In this document: positions 9,770 to 16,941 of the stretch, in pieces
Layout of the letters: each line of letters starts with the position of its first letter
Numbering within the stretch: position 1 is the first letter of the stretch
NCBI GenBank assembly: GCA_031272075.1
Contig: JAISUK010000051.1
Span: forward strand, 1 to 60,545
Origin: Dysgonamonadaceae bacterium
Lineage (GTDB): Bacteria > Bacteroidota > Bacteroidia > Bacteroidales > Azobacteroidaceae
Length of the DNA: 60,545 bases
Direction of reading: 5' to 3'
Program-made: the position numbers and the translations under genes
Notes under the pieces: model-generated
What the model saw: only the letters and a program-made list of their open reading frames with translations
Told to the model about the DNA's origin: nothing
The model's database searches: none

Positions 9770-12460
9770 ATGAGAAAATTATTGTTCTTTTCACTGGCTT
9801 TGGCCATCCTGGTGTCATTCCCCGGACAAGCGGAAGCCAGCATTTTCAAAAAAAAGAAGCCAACACCTGCTAAGACGCAGGTAAACCCGGAGTTGACAAA
9901 GAAAAAAGAAACTCCGTGGGAGAAACTGTTCAAAGGAAAAACAGTAGAATCGGCCAAGAGTTCATTCATCAATCTACATAAGACCGACGGAAAATTGTAT
10001 TTTGAGATACCGCTCAAATACCTGGATCGCGAGATGTTGCTTGCTTCCACCCTGTCGGAGATCACCACTTCGGGGATGGGCGATGTAGGCTACAAGTCGA
10101 AAACGCCGTTGTATGTCATGTTTACGAAAAACGACAGCATCATCAACCTGCGGCAGATTCAGACTGCCGAAATCTCTACCGACAGTCTGCAGCTCGGACT
10201 GAGCCGCACTTTCGGAAATCCGATCCTGTATTCATACCCCATCAAAGCATACAACCCCGACAGTTCGGGCGTCGTGATCGATATGACGGCGCTGTTTACA
10301 GGGAATGAGAAATTGCTGGAAGTATTGCCGGAATCGATGGCGGGCGGCTTGATGAAACTCACGCCGACGCTCAAGAAAGAATCTTGCTCAATGGGCGAAA
10401 TCAAGTCGTTTGAAGACAACCTGAGCGTCAAAAGCACGCTGTCGTTTTCACTTTCAGCCTCGCTGTTGACGACAAAAGTGTTGGATAATTTTCCGGTGAC
10501 GGCCACCGTGACGCGTTCACTGCTATTGTTGCCCAAAGAAAAAATGGTACCCCGAATTTCCGATTCGCGCGTGGGCATCTTTAACTCTACAAAACAGCAG
10601 TTTTCCATCAACAAAGACAAAGTAGACAAATATTCCGTCGCGCATCGTTGGAAAGTGATTCCCAAAGACCCGGAAGCGTATAAAAAAGGCGAACTGACCG
10701 AACCGGTGAAACCCATCGTGTTCTATGTCGACAATGCCTTCCCCGAACTGTGGAAAGCGCCGATCAAAGAAGCCATCGAAAAATGGAACCTGGCCTTCGA
10801 GAAGATCGGGTTCAAAAACGTCGTCCAGGCAAAAGATTTTCCTGTAAACGATTCGGTCTTCGACCCCGACAACCTGAAATATTCCTGCGTACGCTATGTG
10901 CCTTCTTCTACGGCCAATGCGATGGGACCCTCGTGGGTAGACCCTTCTACAGGTGAGATAGTGAATGCTTCGGTGCTGGTTTACAGCAATATCATCGAAC
11001 TGATCAACAACTGGCGGTTTGTGCAGACGTCGCAGGTAGATCCCCGCGTACGCAGCAAGAAAATGCCGGACGACATCATCCGCGAATCGCTCATTTATGT
11101 CGTCTCGCACGAAATCGGCCATTGCCTCGGATTTATGCACAACATGGCTGCATCGAATGCTTTCGCAGTGGAATCTTACCGCTCGCCCGAATTTACCAAA
11201 GTGAACGGCACTACGCCCTGCATCATGGACTACGCACGTTTCAACTACATTGCACAACCCGAAGACAAGGATGTCCGTCTGACGCCTCCCGAATTGGGAA
11301 TCTATGACTATTTCCTCATCAAATGGAACTACCAGTATCTTGGACTGGAATCGGAATGGGCGGAACAGCCGACAGTAGAAAAATGGGTGGACGAAAAGGC
11401 CGGAGACCCGATCTACCGTTACGGACGGCAACAGATGAGTACAACTTACGATCCCAGCGCACTGACGGAAGACTTGGGTGATGACCCGATTAAGGCCAGC
11501 AATTACGGGATCAAAAATCTCAAATACATCCTCCCGAACTTGAACACATGGATTCAGGACGATGCGGATTATGCACAACGCCAGGCGCTGTATTCACAGA
11601 TCGTAGCTCAGTATAACCGTTATATCGGCAATGTAGTACGCAATATCGGCGGAATCTACCTGACAGAAGTGAAAGAAGGTACTCCCGGCGATCCCCACAA
11701 ACCGGTGCCCGCCGCAGTGCAAAAGGCTTCGTTGAAATGGGTGCTCAACGAATTTAAGACACTCGACTGGATTGACTTGCCCGAACTGAAAACGAAATTC
11801 CCGTTGCAAGTGAACAAGTCCTACGACCTGCGTTCGCTCATCCTGCTGAATTTGAAAAGCATTTTTTCCAACATACTCCTTTCGGCGCATTATTCCGACA
11901 ATCCTTATACCATTGCCGACTATACAAGCGATCTGTATGCCGCTACCTGGAAAAGCCTGCTGAACGGCACCAAACTCACCACGGGCGACAAAGTATTGCA
12001 GAATGCCATGGTGGATATGTTCTGTGATGCGCTTGTCGAGCGGTCGGCTTCGTCTTCTTCCAGGCCTGCTTCCGGACTGTCGATCGATGAAATCATCACT
12101 TTCCAACTCGACCCCACCGGACTTGTCGCCCGCTTTGAAGATGCTTTCCGTCAATATGAAGCGGAAAATGGGAAAGGATCGGTAGCCGCCCACCTCAATA
12201 TCAACCTCGACGCAAGCAGCTATCAATGTCACGCGAGTTGCTGTAACGACGACGATGTGCATTTCGGAAAAACCGGCTACGGATTTCAGGACAGAGTCAA
12301 TGTGAATGCGATCGACGACTCGAAAGCCTATTTGCAGGATCTGGCCGTCAAGTCGCGCAATCTGCTGAGGGGACGTGTTGCCGGGATGTCAGGCGCCGAC
12401 AAGACCCACTATCAGGCATTGCTGATCAAGCTGAACAATGCTTTGAAAGATAAAATTTGA
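9770..12460 (+). CDS. Large zinc-dependent metalloprotease (DUF5118/DUF5117, metzincin-type)
   Basis: This 896-residue secreted protein has a signal peptide (about residues 1-24), a DUF5118-like stretch near residues 40-85, a DUF5117-like region to about 290 and a protease domain. The catalytic zinc motif is H447-E-I-G-H451-C-L-G-F-M-H457, the metzincin form HExxHxxGxxH, followed by a Met about 30 residues on (CIMDYAR) that could be the Met-turn. Length and order match the Bacteroidetes family often found in SusCD/TlpA loci. It should cleave proteins or peptides in the envelope. With the two thioredoxin-fold proteins upstream it suggests processing of disulfide-bonded polypeptides (inference). 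Confidence 0.92.
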   Translation: MRKLLFFSLALAILVSFPGQAEASIFKKKKPTPAKTQVNPELTKKKETPWEKLFKGKTVESAKSSFINLHKTDGKLYFEIPLKYLDREMLLASTLSEITTSGMGDVGYKSKTPLYVMFTKNDSIINLRQIQTAEISTDSLQLGLSRTFGNPILYSYPIKAYNPDSSGVVIDMTALFTGNEKLLEVLPESMAGGLMKLTPTLKKESCSMGEIKSFEDNLSVKSTLSFSLSASLLTTKVLDNFPVTATVTRSLLLLPKEKMVPRISDSRVGIFNSTKQQFSINKDKVDKYSVAHRWKVIPKDPEAYKKGELTEPVKPIVFYVDNAFPELWKAPIKEAIEKWNLAFEKIGFKNVVQAKDFPVNDSVFDPDNLKYSCVRYVPSSTANAMGPSWVDPSTGEIVNASVLVYSNIIELINNWRFVQTSQVDPRVRSKKMPDDIIRESLIYVVSHEIGHCLGFMHNMAASNAFAVESYRSPEFTKVNGTTPCIMDYARFNYIAQPEDKDVRLTPPELGIYDYFLIKWNYQYLGLESEWAEQPTVEKWVDEKAGDPIYRYGRQQMSTTYDPSALTEDLGDDPIKASNYGIKNLKYILPNLNTWIQDDADYAQRQALYSQIVAQYNRYIGNVVRNIGGIYLTEVKEGTPGDPHKPVPAAVQKASLKWVLNEFKTLDWIDLPELKTKFPLQVNKSYDLRSLILLNLKSIFSNILLSAHYSDNPYTIADYTSDLYAATWKSLLNGTKLTTGDKVLQNAMVDMFCDALVERSASSSSRPASGLSIDEIITFQLDPTGLVARFEDAFRQYEAENGKGSVAAHLNINLDASSYQCHASCCNDDDVHFGKTGYGFQDRVNVNAIDDSKAYLQDLAVKSRNLLRGRVAGMSGADKTHYQALLIKLNNALKDKI

Positions 12461-12468
12461 CAAGATAG

Positions 12469-12493
12469 AATCCCCAATAAATCGGGATTTTAG
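12469..12493 (+). terminator. Possible weak terminator after the metalloprotease
   Basis: AATCCC (12469-12474) pairs with GGGATT (12484-12489), followed by TTAG. The stem is only 6 bp and the T-run is short. A much stronger hairpin follows at 12497-12539. Confidence 0.4.
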
Positions 12494-12496
12494 CAA

Positions 12497-12539
12497 CCGA
12501 CATCCCGACCGATTCAACGGTGAGCGGTCGGGATGTCGG
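12497..12539. other. Perfect 15-bp stem hairpin overlapping the 3' end of the yjbR-like gene
   Basis: CCGACATCCCGACCG (12497-12511) pairs perfectly with 12525-12539 across a 13-nt loop. The right arm lies in the last codons of the minus-strand MmcQ/YjbR gene, whose stop codon sits in the loop. No T-run follows on either strand, so this may be a bidirectional RNA-end structure between convergent genes rather than a textbook terminator. Confidence 0.7.
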
Positions 12540-12900
12540 CGTCATGATAGGCCTGCTGCTTGTATTTCGGCAGTTTCTTGATGACCTCGCTTACGGAATG
12601 ATGGATGAGTTCGACAATCAGCGGATCGGGCACATCACTGTTGATGGCGATATTATTCCACAGGAGACTATCGCCTGCATGATCGCCCTTGTAGACGCCT
12701 CGGTAACGTTCGCGCAAGTCCACACTGCGCTCCGGATCGCATTTCATACAGACCCAAAATTCTCCGTTCTTCGGCGTCAAGGCAAAATAAGCGAACATCT
12801 TCCCCATCACTTTATACACCATCGTGTCTTCATCGAAAGGCATACACTCTTCCGCACCCTTCACCGAAAGACAATGTTCACGCAATTCTTCTACATTCAT
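12514..12900 (-). CDS. MmcQ/YjbR-family protein
   Basis: This 128-residue cytoplasmic protein belongs to the MmcQ/YjbR family (CyaY-like fold, described as DNA-binding in part). It shows the start MNVEELREHCLSVKGAEE, the central FALTPKNGEFWVCMKCDPE strand region, then the RGVYKGDHAGDSLLWNNIAI block and the C-terminal helix. The length is normal for the family. It stands alone, convergent with the metalloprotease and divergent from the nucleotidyltransferase gene. No specific function is established. Confidence 0.88.
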   Translation of the reverse strand: MNVEELREHCLSVKGAEECMPFDEDTMVYKVMGKMFAYFALTPKNGEFWVCMKCDPERSVDLRERYRGVYKGDHAGDSLLWNNIAINSDVPDPLIVELIHHSVSEVIKKLPKYKQQAYHDADIPTAHR

Positions 12901-12999
12901 GATCGTTTAGTTGAAAGTTGAAATGTGTAGCAAATATATAAAAAAGTTTGGAGTGGAGTTAGGTATAGCGCAGATAGGGCTGATTTTTTTCTTCGCGCT

Positions 13000-13031
13000 T
13001 TTGCTCATTCTGAAATCATTCCGTATATTTG
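13000..13031 (+). promoter_or_regulatory. Bacteroidetes promoter of the MNT/HEPN pair
   Basis: TTTG (13000-13003) is followed after exactly 20 bp by TATATTTG (13024-13031), matching the Bacteroidetes TTTG-N19..21-TAxxTTTG promoter. It lies 21 bp before the nucleotidyltransferase start codon, giving a short leader. Confidence 0.75.
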
Positions 13032-13052
13032 CAATGGATATTATTTTAAGAA

Positions 13053-13346
13053 ATGAACTCGACAAGTGAATATGTCGCTGTTTTGCAACGTTATAAACAG
13101 GAACATGCAAAACAATACGGTATTGAGCGAATAGGAATTTTCGGCTCTGTGGCTCTAGGTACGCATAGAGCAGACAGTGACGTAGACATTTGCGTCGAAA
13201 TCAGAAAACCCGACATATTCTTCTTGATCGGTATTCGAGACGACTTGCAGGAAATTTTCCATCGCAAAGTTGATATAGTCCGTCTGCGTGAAAAAATGAA
13301 TCCTGTTTTGCGTGAAAACATCAACAACACTGCGATATATGCCTGA
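13053..13346 (+). CDS. MNT-type nucleotidyltransferase, probable antitoxin of a HEPN/MNT pair
   Basis: This 97-residue minimal nucleotidyltransferase shows the family motif G31-S32 followed by D43-x-D45 (SDVDICVE), with a third acidic residue in KVDIVRL. Members of this family act as antitoxins that modify (AMPylate) the partner HEPN RNase. The start ATG follows a well-formed promoter. Its stop overlaps the start of the HEPN reading frame by 8 bp, the usual coupled arrangement. The gene looks intact while its partner is frameshifted, so here it is an antitoxin without a working toxin, unless the frameshifts are sequencing errors. Confidence 0.88.
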   Translation: MNSTSEYVAVLQRYKQEHAKQYGIERIGIFGSVALGTHRADSDVDICVEIRKPDIFFLIGIRDDLQEIFHRKVDIVRLREKMNPVLRENINNTAIYA

Positions 13347-13711
13347 TAATAAATTGATATTCGAAATGTTGGAGCAGATTGATTTTGCGATGGATCGGAT
13401 CATTTCTTCTTTTGAAAACATAACACTTACTGACGATTTTGCGACTTCAAATGAAGGTTTATTACGATTGGAAAGTGCCTGTATGTTGATTAGCACAATC
13501 GGTGAAAGTATAAAAAAATAGACAAAAGGACAGACGGAAAACTACTGGCAAATTACCCTTCGATAGAGTGGAAAAAGGTATGGGGATGCGTGATATTATT
13601 GTTCATCATTATTTTGACATTGATATTGAAACCGTTTTTGATGTTGTTCGCAATAAACTTCCCGAATTAAAAAATGCAATCGCTAAAATGAAAGACGCAG
13701 TATCAGAATGA
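13339..13711 (+). pseudogene. HEPN-domain (DUF86-type) toxin gene broken by two frameshifts
   Basis: The frame starts at ATG 13339 (MPDNKLIFEMLEQIDFAM) and runs to ..IGESIKK, then hits TAG at 13519. Restoring one A in the A-run around 13512-13518 continues with IDKRTDGKLLANYPSIEWKK. Restoring one more A near 13579 (GTATGG read as GTAATGG) gives MGMRDIIVHHYFDIDIETVF and runs to TGA at 13709-13711. The C-terminal piece holds the HEPN RNase motif RDIIVH (R-x4-H). The three pieces together match a full-length DUF86 protein, so this is one gene with two single-base losses, both in short A-runs. Decay after loss of selection or assembly error in homopolymers are both possible. Confidence 0.85.
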
Positions 13712-13789
13712 TACCTCCATTTTTTTGTTTTTAAAGCTATCTTTATTCATTTTTGGCAATAACCGGTACGCAAATACAGTTTATTCATG

Positions 13790-13797
13790 TATTTTTG
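13790..13797 (+). promoter_or_regulatory. Candidate -7 box (TATTTTTG) upstream of fabD
   Basis: TATTTTTG fits TAxxTTTG and lies about 115 bp before the fabD start, so the repeated leader at 13821-13915 would fall in the 5' untranslated region. No TTTG is present at the ideal -33 spacing. Confidence 0.5.
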
Positions 13798-13820
13798 CAG
13801 TCGATTTAAAAAAGTATATG

Positions 13821-13915
13821 ATGAAACAAGCATGATTTTACAATCATCCCAGTTGATGACAATAATGACATGCGGGTTCCATACGACCTTTTAAAAAATA
13901 AATTATTGACGTATG
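13821..13915 (+). repeat. Dispersed leader repeat, copy A, ending at the fabD start codon
   Basis: This 95-nt block starts ATGAAACAAGCATGATTTT and ends TTGACGTATG, where the last ATG is the fabD start. By hand alignment about nine in ten positions match copy B (47335-47427, minus strand), which likewise ends at the start codon of a susC gene. The central TTCCATACGACCTTTTAAAA is identical in both. A 19-nt core is also found upstream of the ECF sigma gene (15138-15156). Copies A and B carry a tiny upstream ORF (MKQA or MKRA then stop). The nature of the element is unknown. Confidence 0.8.
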
Positions 13916-14791
13916 AAAGCATTCGTATTTCCGGGTCAAGGCGCCCAATTTGCCGGAATGGGACAGGCATTGTATGAACAGTCTCCGTTGGCTAAATCGC
14001 TGTTTGAAAAGGCAAATGAACTCTTGGGATTTCGTATCACCGACTTGATGTTTGACGGCACAGACGAAGACCTCCGTCAAACCCGTGTTACCCAGCCCGC
14101 CATTTTCTTACATTCCGTCATCCTGGCCAAGACACTCGGAGGGGAATTTCAGCCGGACATGGTGGCCGGACATTCGCTGGGGGAATTTTCCGCATTGGTG
14201 GCCGCGGGAGCGCTGTCTTTTGAAGACGGCCTGACATTGGTCTACAAACGAGCGAAAGCCATGCAAAAAGCCTGCGAAGTGAGGCCTTCCACCATGGCAG
14301 CGGTGCTGAACCTGCCCGACGAAACAGTCGAAACCATTTGTGCGGGGATTGACGACATTGTGGTTCCGGCTAATTATAACTGTCCGGGACAGATTGTCAT
14401 CTCCGGAAGCGAATCGGGAATTGATACAGCTTGCGAACAACTGCTGGAGGCTGGCGCAAAACGCGCACTGAAATTAAAAGTCGGCGGCGCGTTTCATTCG
14501 CCCCTGATGGAGCCTGCCCGCGCCGAACTGGCCGAAGCCATCAATGCCATCGCCTTTTCCGCTCCGGTTTGCCCCATCTACCAGAATGTCTGCGCGATTG
14601 CGGAGACAAATCCCGACTCCATCAAGGCAAACCTGATTGCGCAGCTGACAGCGCCGGTAAAATGGACACAATCCGTTCAAAACATGATTGCCGATGGAGC
14701 GACTTCGTTCACGGAAATCGGACCAGGGGCCGTATTGCAAGGGCTGATACGCAAAATCGATCCGGAAATGGCGGTCGACGGCATATCCTGA
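13913..14791 (+). CDS. fabD: Malonyl-CoA:ACP transacylase
   Basis: FabD moves the malonyl group from CoA to acyl carrier protein to start type II fatty-acid synthesis in the cytoplasm. The 292-residue protein opens with the typical FPGQGAQFAGMG and has the nucleophile motif G86-H-S88-L-G-E91 and the catalytic His in GGAFHSPLM (about residue 197). The length is normal. It is not next to other fab genes. It is preceded by a repeated leader element and ends 1 bp from a convergent small membrane protein gene. Confidence 0.97.
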   Translation: MKAFVFPGQGAQFAGMGQALYEQSPLAKSLFEKANELLGFRITDLMFDGTDEDLRQTRVTQPAIFLHSVILAKTLGGEFQPDMVAGHSLGEFSALVAAGALSFEDGLTLVYKRAKAMQKACEVRPSTMAAVLNLPDETVETICAGIDDIVVPANYNCPGQIVISGSESGIDTACEQLLEAGAKRALKLKVGGAFHSPLMEPARAELAEAINAIAFSAPVCPIYQNVCAIAETNPDSIKANLIAQLTAPVKWTQSVQNMIADGATSFTEIGPGAVLQGLIRKIDPEMAVDGIS

Positions 14792-14792
14792 G

Positions 14793-14996
14793 TCATAACA
14801 GTTTTCGCCGGTTGTTACGGATTCGCCGCTGTTGATCTTTTCCGATAGCGACGGCGATGATGATTCCGGAAAGAATCGCTACGAAGATATTTTCTCCTAG
14901 CGAAGCCGACGAAGGAAGCGTAAACAGCATGATGCATAGCGCCACCCACAACAATACAATACAAATAATCTGAAATTTTGTTAATCCTTTTCGCAC
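14793..14996 (-). CDS. Small two-helix inner membrane protein
   Basis: The 67-residue protein has two predicted membrane helices (about residues 9-27 and 34-52) separated by a short loop, and a strongly basic C-terminal tail (KDQQRRIRNNRRKLL) that should stay in the cytoplasm. I do not recognise a family function. Its 3' end lies 1 bp from the fabD stop on the opposite strand. The hydrophobic pattern and charged ends support a real gene. Confidence 0.7.
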   Translation of the reverse strand: MRKGLTKFQIICIVLLWVALCIMLFTLPSSASLGENIFVAILSGIIIAVAIGKDQQRRIRNNRRKLL

Positions 14997-15098
14997 GATT
15001 TGAATATTTATTTTCTCAAGGTTTCTGCAAACCCTGTTAATTCTCTCACAAAGTTAATATTATTGGGGGTATTTCGCAACCGATATGCGAAACTTTAC

Positions 15099-15106
15099 TA
15101 TTTTTG
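15099..15106 (+). promoter_or_regulatory. Candidate -7 box (TATTTTTG) for the ECF sigma operon
   Basis: TATTTTTG fits TAxxTTTG and lies 62 bp before the proposed ECF sigma start codon. A partial TTTC occurs about 23 bp upstream instead of an ideal TTTG. Confidence 0.45.
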
Positions 15107-15137
15107 CCTTGTAAATTTCTATCAGCAAGTGATTGTT

Positions 15138-15156
15138 GATAATGACATGCGAGTTC
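15138..15156 (+). repeat. Core fragment of the dispersed leader repeat upstream of the ECF sigma gene
   Basis: The 19-nt block GATAATGACATGCGAGTTC differs at only two positions from 13861-13879 in the fabD leader and lies 12 bp before the sigma factor start codon, in the same orientation relative to the gene. The flanks diverge, so it is a degenerate copy or a conserved core. Confidence 0.5.
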
Positions 15157-15168
15157 AATTATCGAGAT

Positions 15169-15726
15169 ATGAAACCGACTGACAAAGAAATACTGGAACG
15201 ACTGATTGAAGGCGATAAACATGCTTTCAAGTTGCTTTTCGATGCCTACTACTCGGCTTTGTGTCTCTATTCAGTGCAGATTACAGGCTCGCTACAACAG
15301 TCGGAACACCTCGTACAGGATTTGTTTATCAGTTTCTGGGAAAAGAAATTGTACAACCGCATCTCCACAAACCTCGGATCCTATCTGTTCTTTTCCGTAC
15401 GCAACAGCTCGTTTGCCGCCGCGCACGAAAATGCACGCTTCACAGATTTGCAAGAGATTGAAGAAGCAAGCTATACCCCCATCGACGATCTGTACGACGA
15501 CGAAGAGCTGCAACATCGCTATCAACACCTGTACAACTCGCTTAAGAAATTATCTCCCCAGCAATACAAAGTCTTGACGGAGATCATCGTCAACGGCAAA
15601 CGATACAAAGAAGTGGCGGAAGAATTGAATATTTCGTTGAATGTCGTAAAAACCCACCTCGCGCGCGCTATGAAAATTTTACGCGCCGACAAAAGCCTCA
15701 GCTTCTTTTTTCTGTTATTTTTCTGA
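15169..15726 (+). CDS. ECF RNA polymerase sigma factor (FecI-like)
   Basis: This 185-residue ECF sigma factor has region 2 at about residues 6-75 (LIEGDKHAFKLLFDAYY, SEHLVQDLFISFWEK) and region 4 near 120-172 (LSPQQYKVLTEIIVNGKRYKEVAEELNIS). The start at MKPTDKEIL is preferred over a longer in-frame start at 15133, because alignment with sigma region 2 begins here and the extension lies in the repeated leader. The FecR gene follows after 53 bp, then a SusC with an STN domain. This is the standard arrangement in which substrate sensed by SusC releases the sigma factor to transcribe its own locus. The last residues (SFFFLLFF) are unusually hydrophobic. Confidence 0.93.
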   Translation: MKPTDKEILERLIEGDKHAFKLLFDAYYSALCLYSVQITGSLQQSEHLVQDLFISFWEKKLYNRISTNLGSYLFFSVRNSSFAAAHENARFTDLQEIEEASYTPIDDLYDDEELQHRYQHLYNSLKKLSPQQYKVLTEIIVNGKRYKEVAEELNISLNVVKTHLARAMKILRADKSLSFFFLLFF

Positions 15727-15779
15727 TTTTTTGTCACCCATTTTCCCATTTTTCTACTCTTATAAAAAAAGAGCTAAAA

Positions 15780-16940
15780 ATGGCACCTAAAGAATTATTT
15801 CGAAAGTATATAAACGGCGAACTGACGCAAGCGGAACGCTGCGAATTGAAGCAATGGACGGAGGCTTCCGACGACAACCGTGAGCTGTTTAAGTCATTTC
15901 TGTCGCTGTATAAAACAGGGATTCAGATCGTTGCAAGCAACAATCTCGATCCCGACGAAGCCTGGACGAAAATCAACTGCCGTCTGGCGGTACGCCGTAT
16001 CAACCGCCGCTGGAGACGCTGGGCTGCCGCCGCCAGCATTGCACTGCTGATCGCAGTCGGCGGACTGCTGTCCAAATATGCACCTTGGGAAACAAGGTCG
16101 CAGCGGGAAGTATCGCTGACCGAACTCTATCCCAACACGGCAATCCGCAAAGCTGCACTCACACTGTCGGATGGCCGAACCGTCTATTTGCAGCAAGGAC
16201 AACATTTGAATATCGAAGAAACGAACGGGATGACCGTGGGGCAAAATGAAACAGAACTGCAGATGTATGCGAATTTGAATGTCAGCAACCACACCCCGCT
16301 ATTCAATCTCATCAGCACCCCGCCGGGGAGTGAATATTCACTGACACTGGCCGACGGCACCCATATATGGCTCAATGGCAACAGTTCGCTGCTCTACCCC
16401 CTTTCGATGGCCAAAGAACGCACCGTCAGCCTGACGGGCGAAGGCTATTTTGAGGTCGTCAGCAATACCGAAGTACCGTTTGTCATCCAGGTCGGGAATG
16501 TCAGCATCCGTGTGACCGGAACGAAATTCAATGTCAACGCCGTCAATACCGATCGCATCGTGGTCACCCTCGTCGAAGGCAGCATCGAAGCAATTTCTCC
16601 ACAGGGCAGCGACATCATGCTCGCCGACGAACAGCTGATCATCGTGCCCGACAAACCGGCGTTCCGACAAAAGGTCAATCCGTTGATCTATACCTCATGG
16701 ACTACGGGAACGTTCGAGTTCCTGCAAACACCCATCGGCGACATCCTTACGCAACTCTCTGTGTGGTACGGCGAAGAGTTTGTTTATGATTCCCCCGAAC
16801 TGCGCGAAATCACCTTTACAGGCGCCGTTCTTAAAGACAAATCACTGGGTTACGCCCTGTTGATGATTCAAAAAATCTCCGGCTTCCGATTTGAAAAACG
16901 CGGAGAAAAGATACTCGTCAAATACAATGATCAATTTTAA
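15780..16940 (+). CDS. FecR-family anti-sigma factor with C-terminal DUF4974
   Basis: This is an inner-membrane anti-sigma factor that holds the upstream ECF sigma and relays a signal from the SusC STN domain. The cytoplasmic N-terminus (about 1-78) binds the sigma factor and ends in a basic cluster (RRINRRWRRW). One membrane helix covers residues 81-97. The periplasmic FecR domain runs from about 120 to 290 (LPDGTxVWLNGNSSL-like and EVPFVIQVGNVSIRVTGT regions) and a DUF4974 domain (about 315-386) ends in YNDQF. The length is normal. The stop codon is 1 bp before the proposed susC start, consistent with translational coupling. Confidence 0.94.
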   Translation: MAPKELFRKYINGELTQAERCELKQWTEASDDNRELFKSFLSLYKTGIQIVASNNLDPDEAWTKINCRLAVRRINRRWRRWAAAASIALLIAVGGLLSKYAPWETRSQREVSLTELYPNTAIRKAALTLSDGRTVYLQQGQHLNIEETNGMTVGQNETELQMYANLNVSNHTPLFNLISTPPGSEYSLTLADGTHIWLNGNSSLLYPLSMAKERTVSLTGEGYFEVVSNTEVPFVIQVGNVSIRVTGTKFNVNAVNTDRIVVTLVEGSIEAISPQGSDIMLADEQLIIVPDKPAFRQKVNPLIYTSWTTGTFEFLQTPIGDILTQLSVWYGEEFVYDSPELREITFTGAVLKDKSLGYALLMIQKISGFRFEKRGEKILVKYNDQF

Positions 16941-16941
16941 A

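Noticed and set aside
10523..11578. Long antisense reading frame of 351 codons opposite the metalloprotease
   Set aside because: It lies fully in the shadow of a gene with catalytic motif and signal peptide, has no recognisable domain, and its composition (His, Arg, Phe rich) is typical of antisense frames here.
13844..14080. Minus-strand 78-codon frame over the fabD leader and a similar peptide near 47340 (FLKGRME..ACH.CHQLG)
   Set aside because: The shared peptide comes from the repeated noncoding leader read on the wrong strand. The frame runs into fabD antisense and has no start context. It was useful only as a pointer to the repeat.
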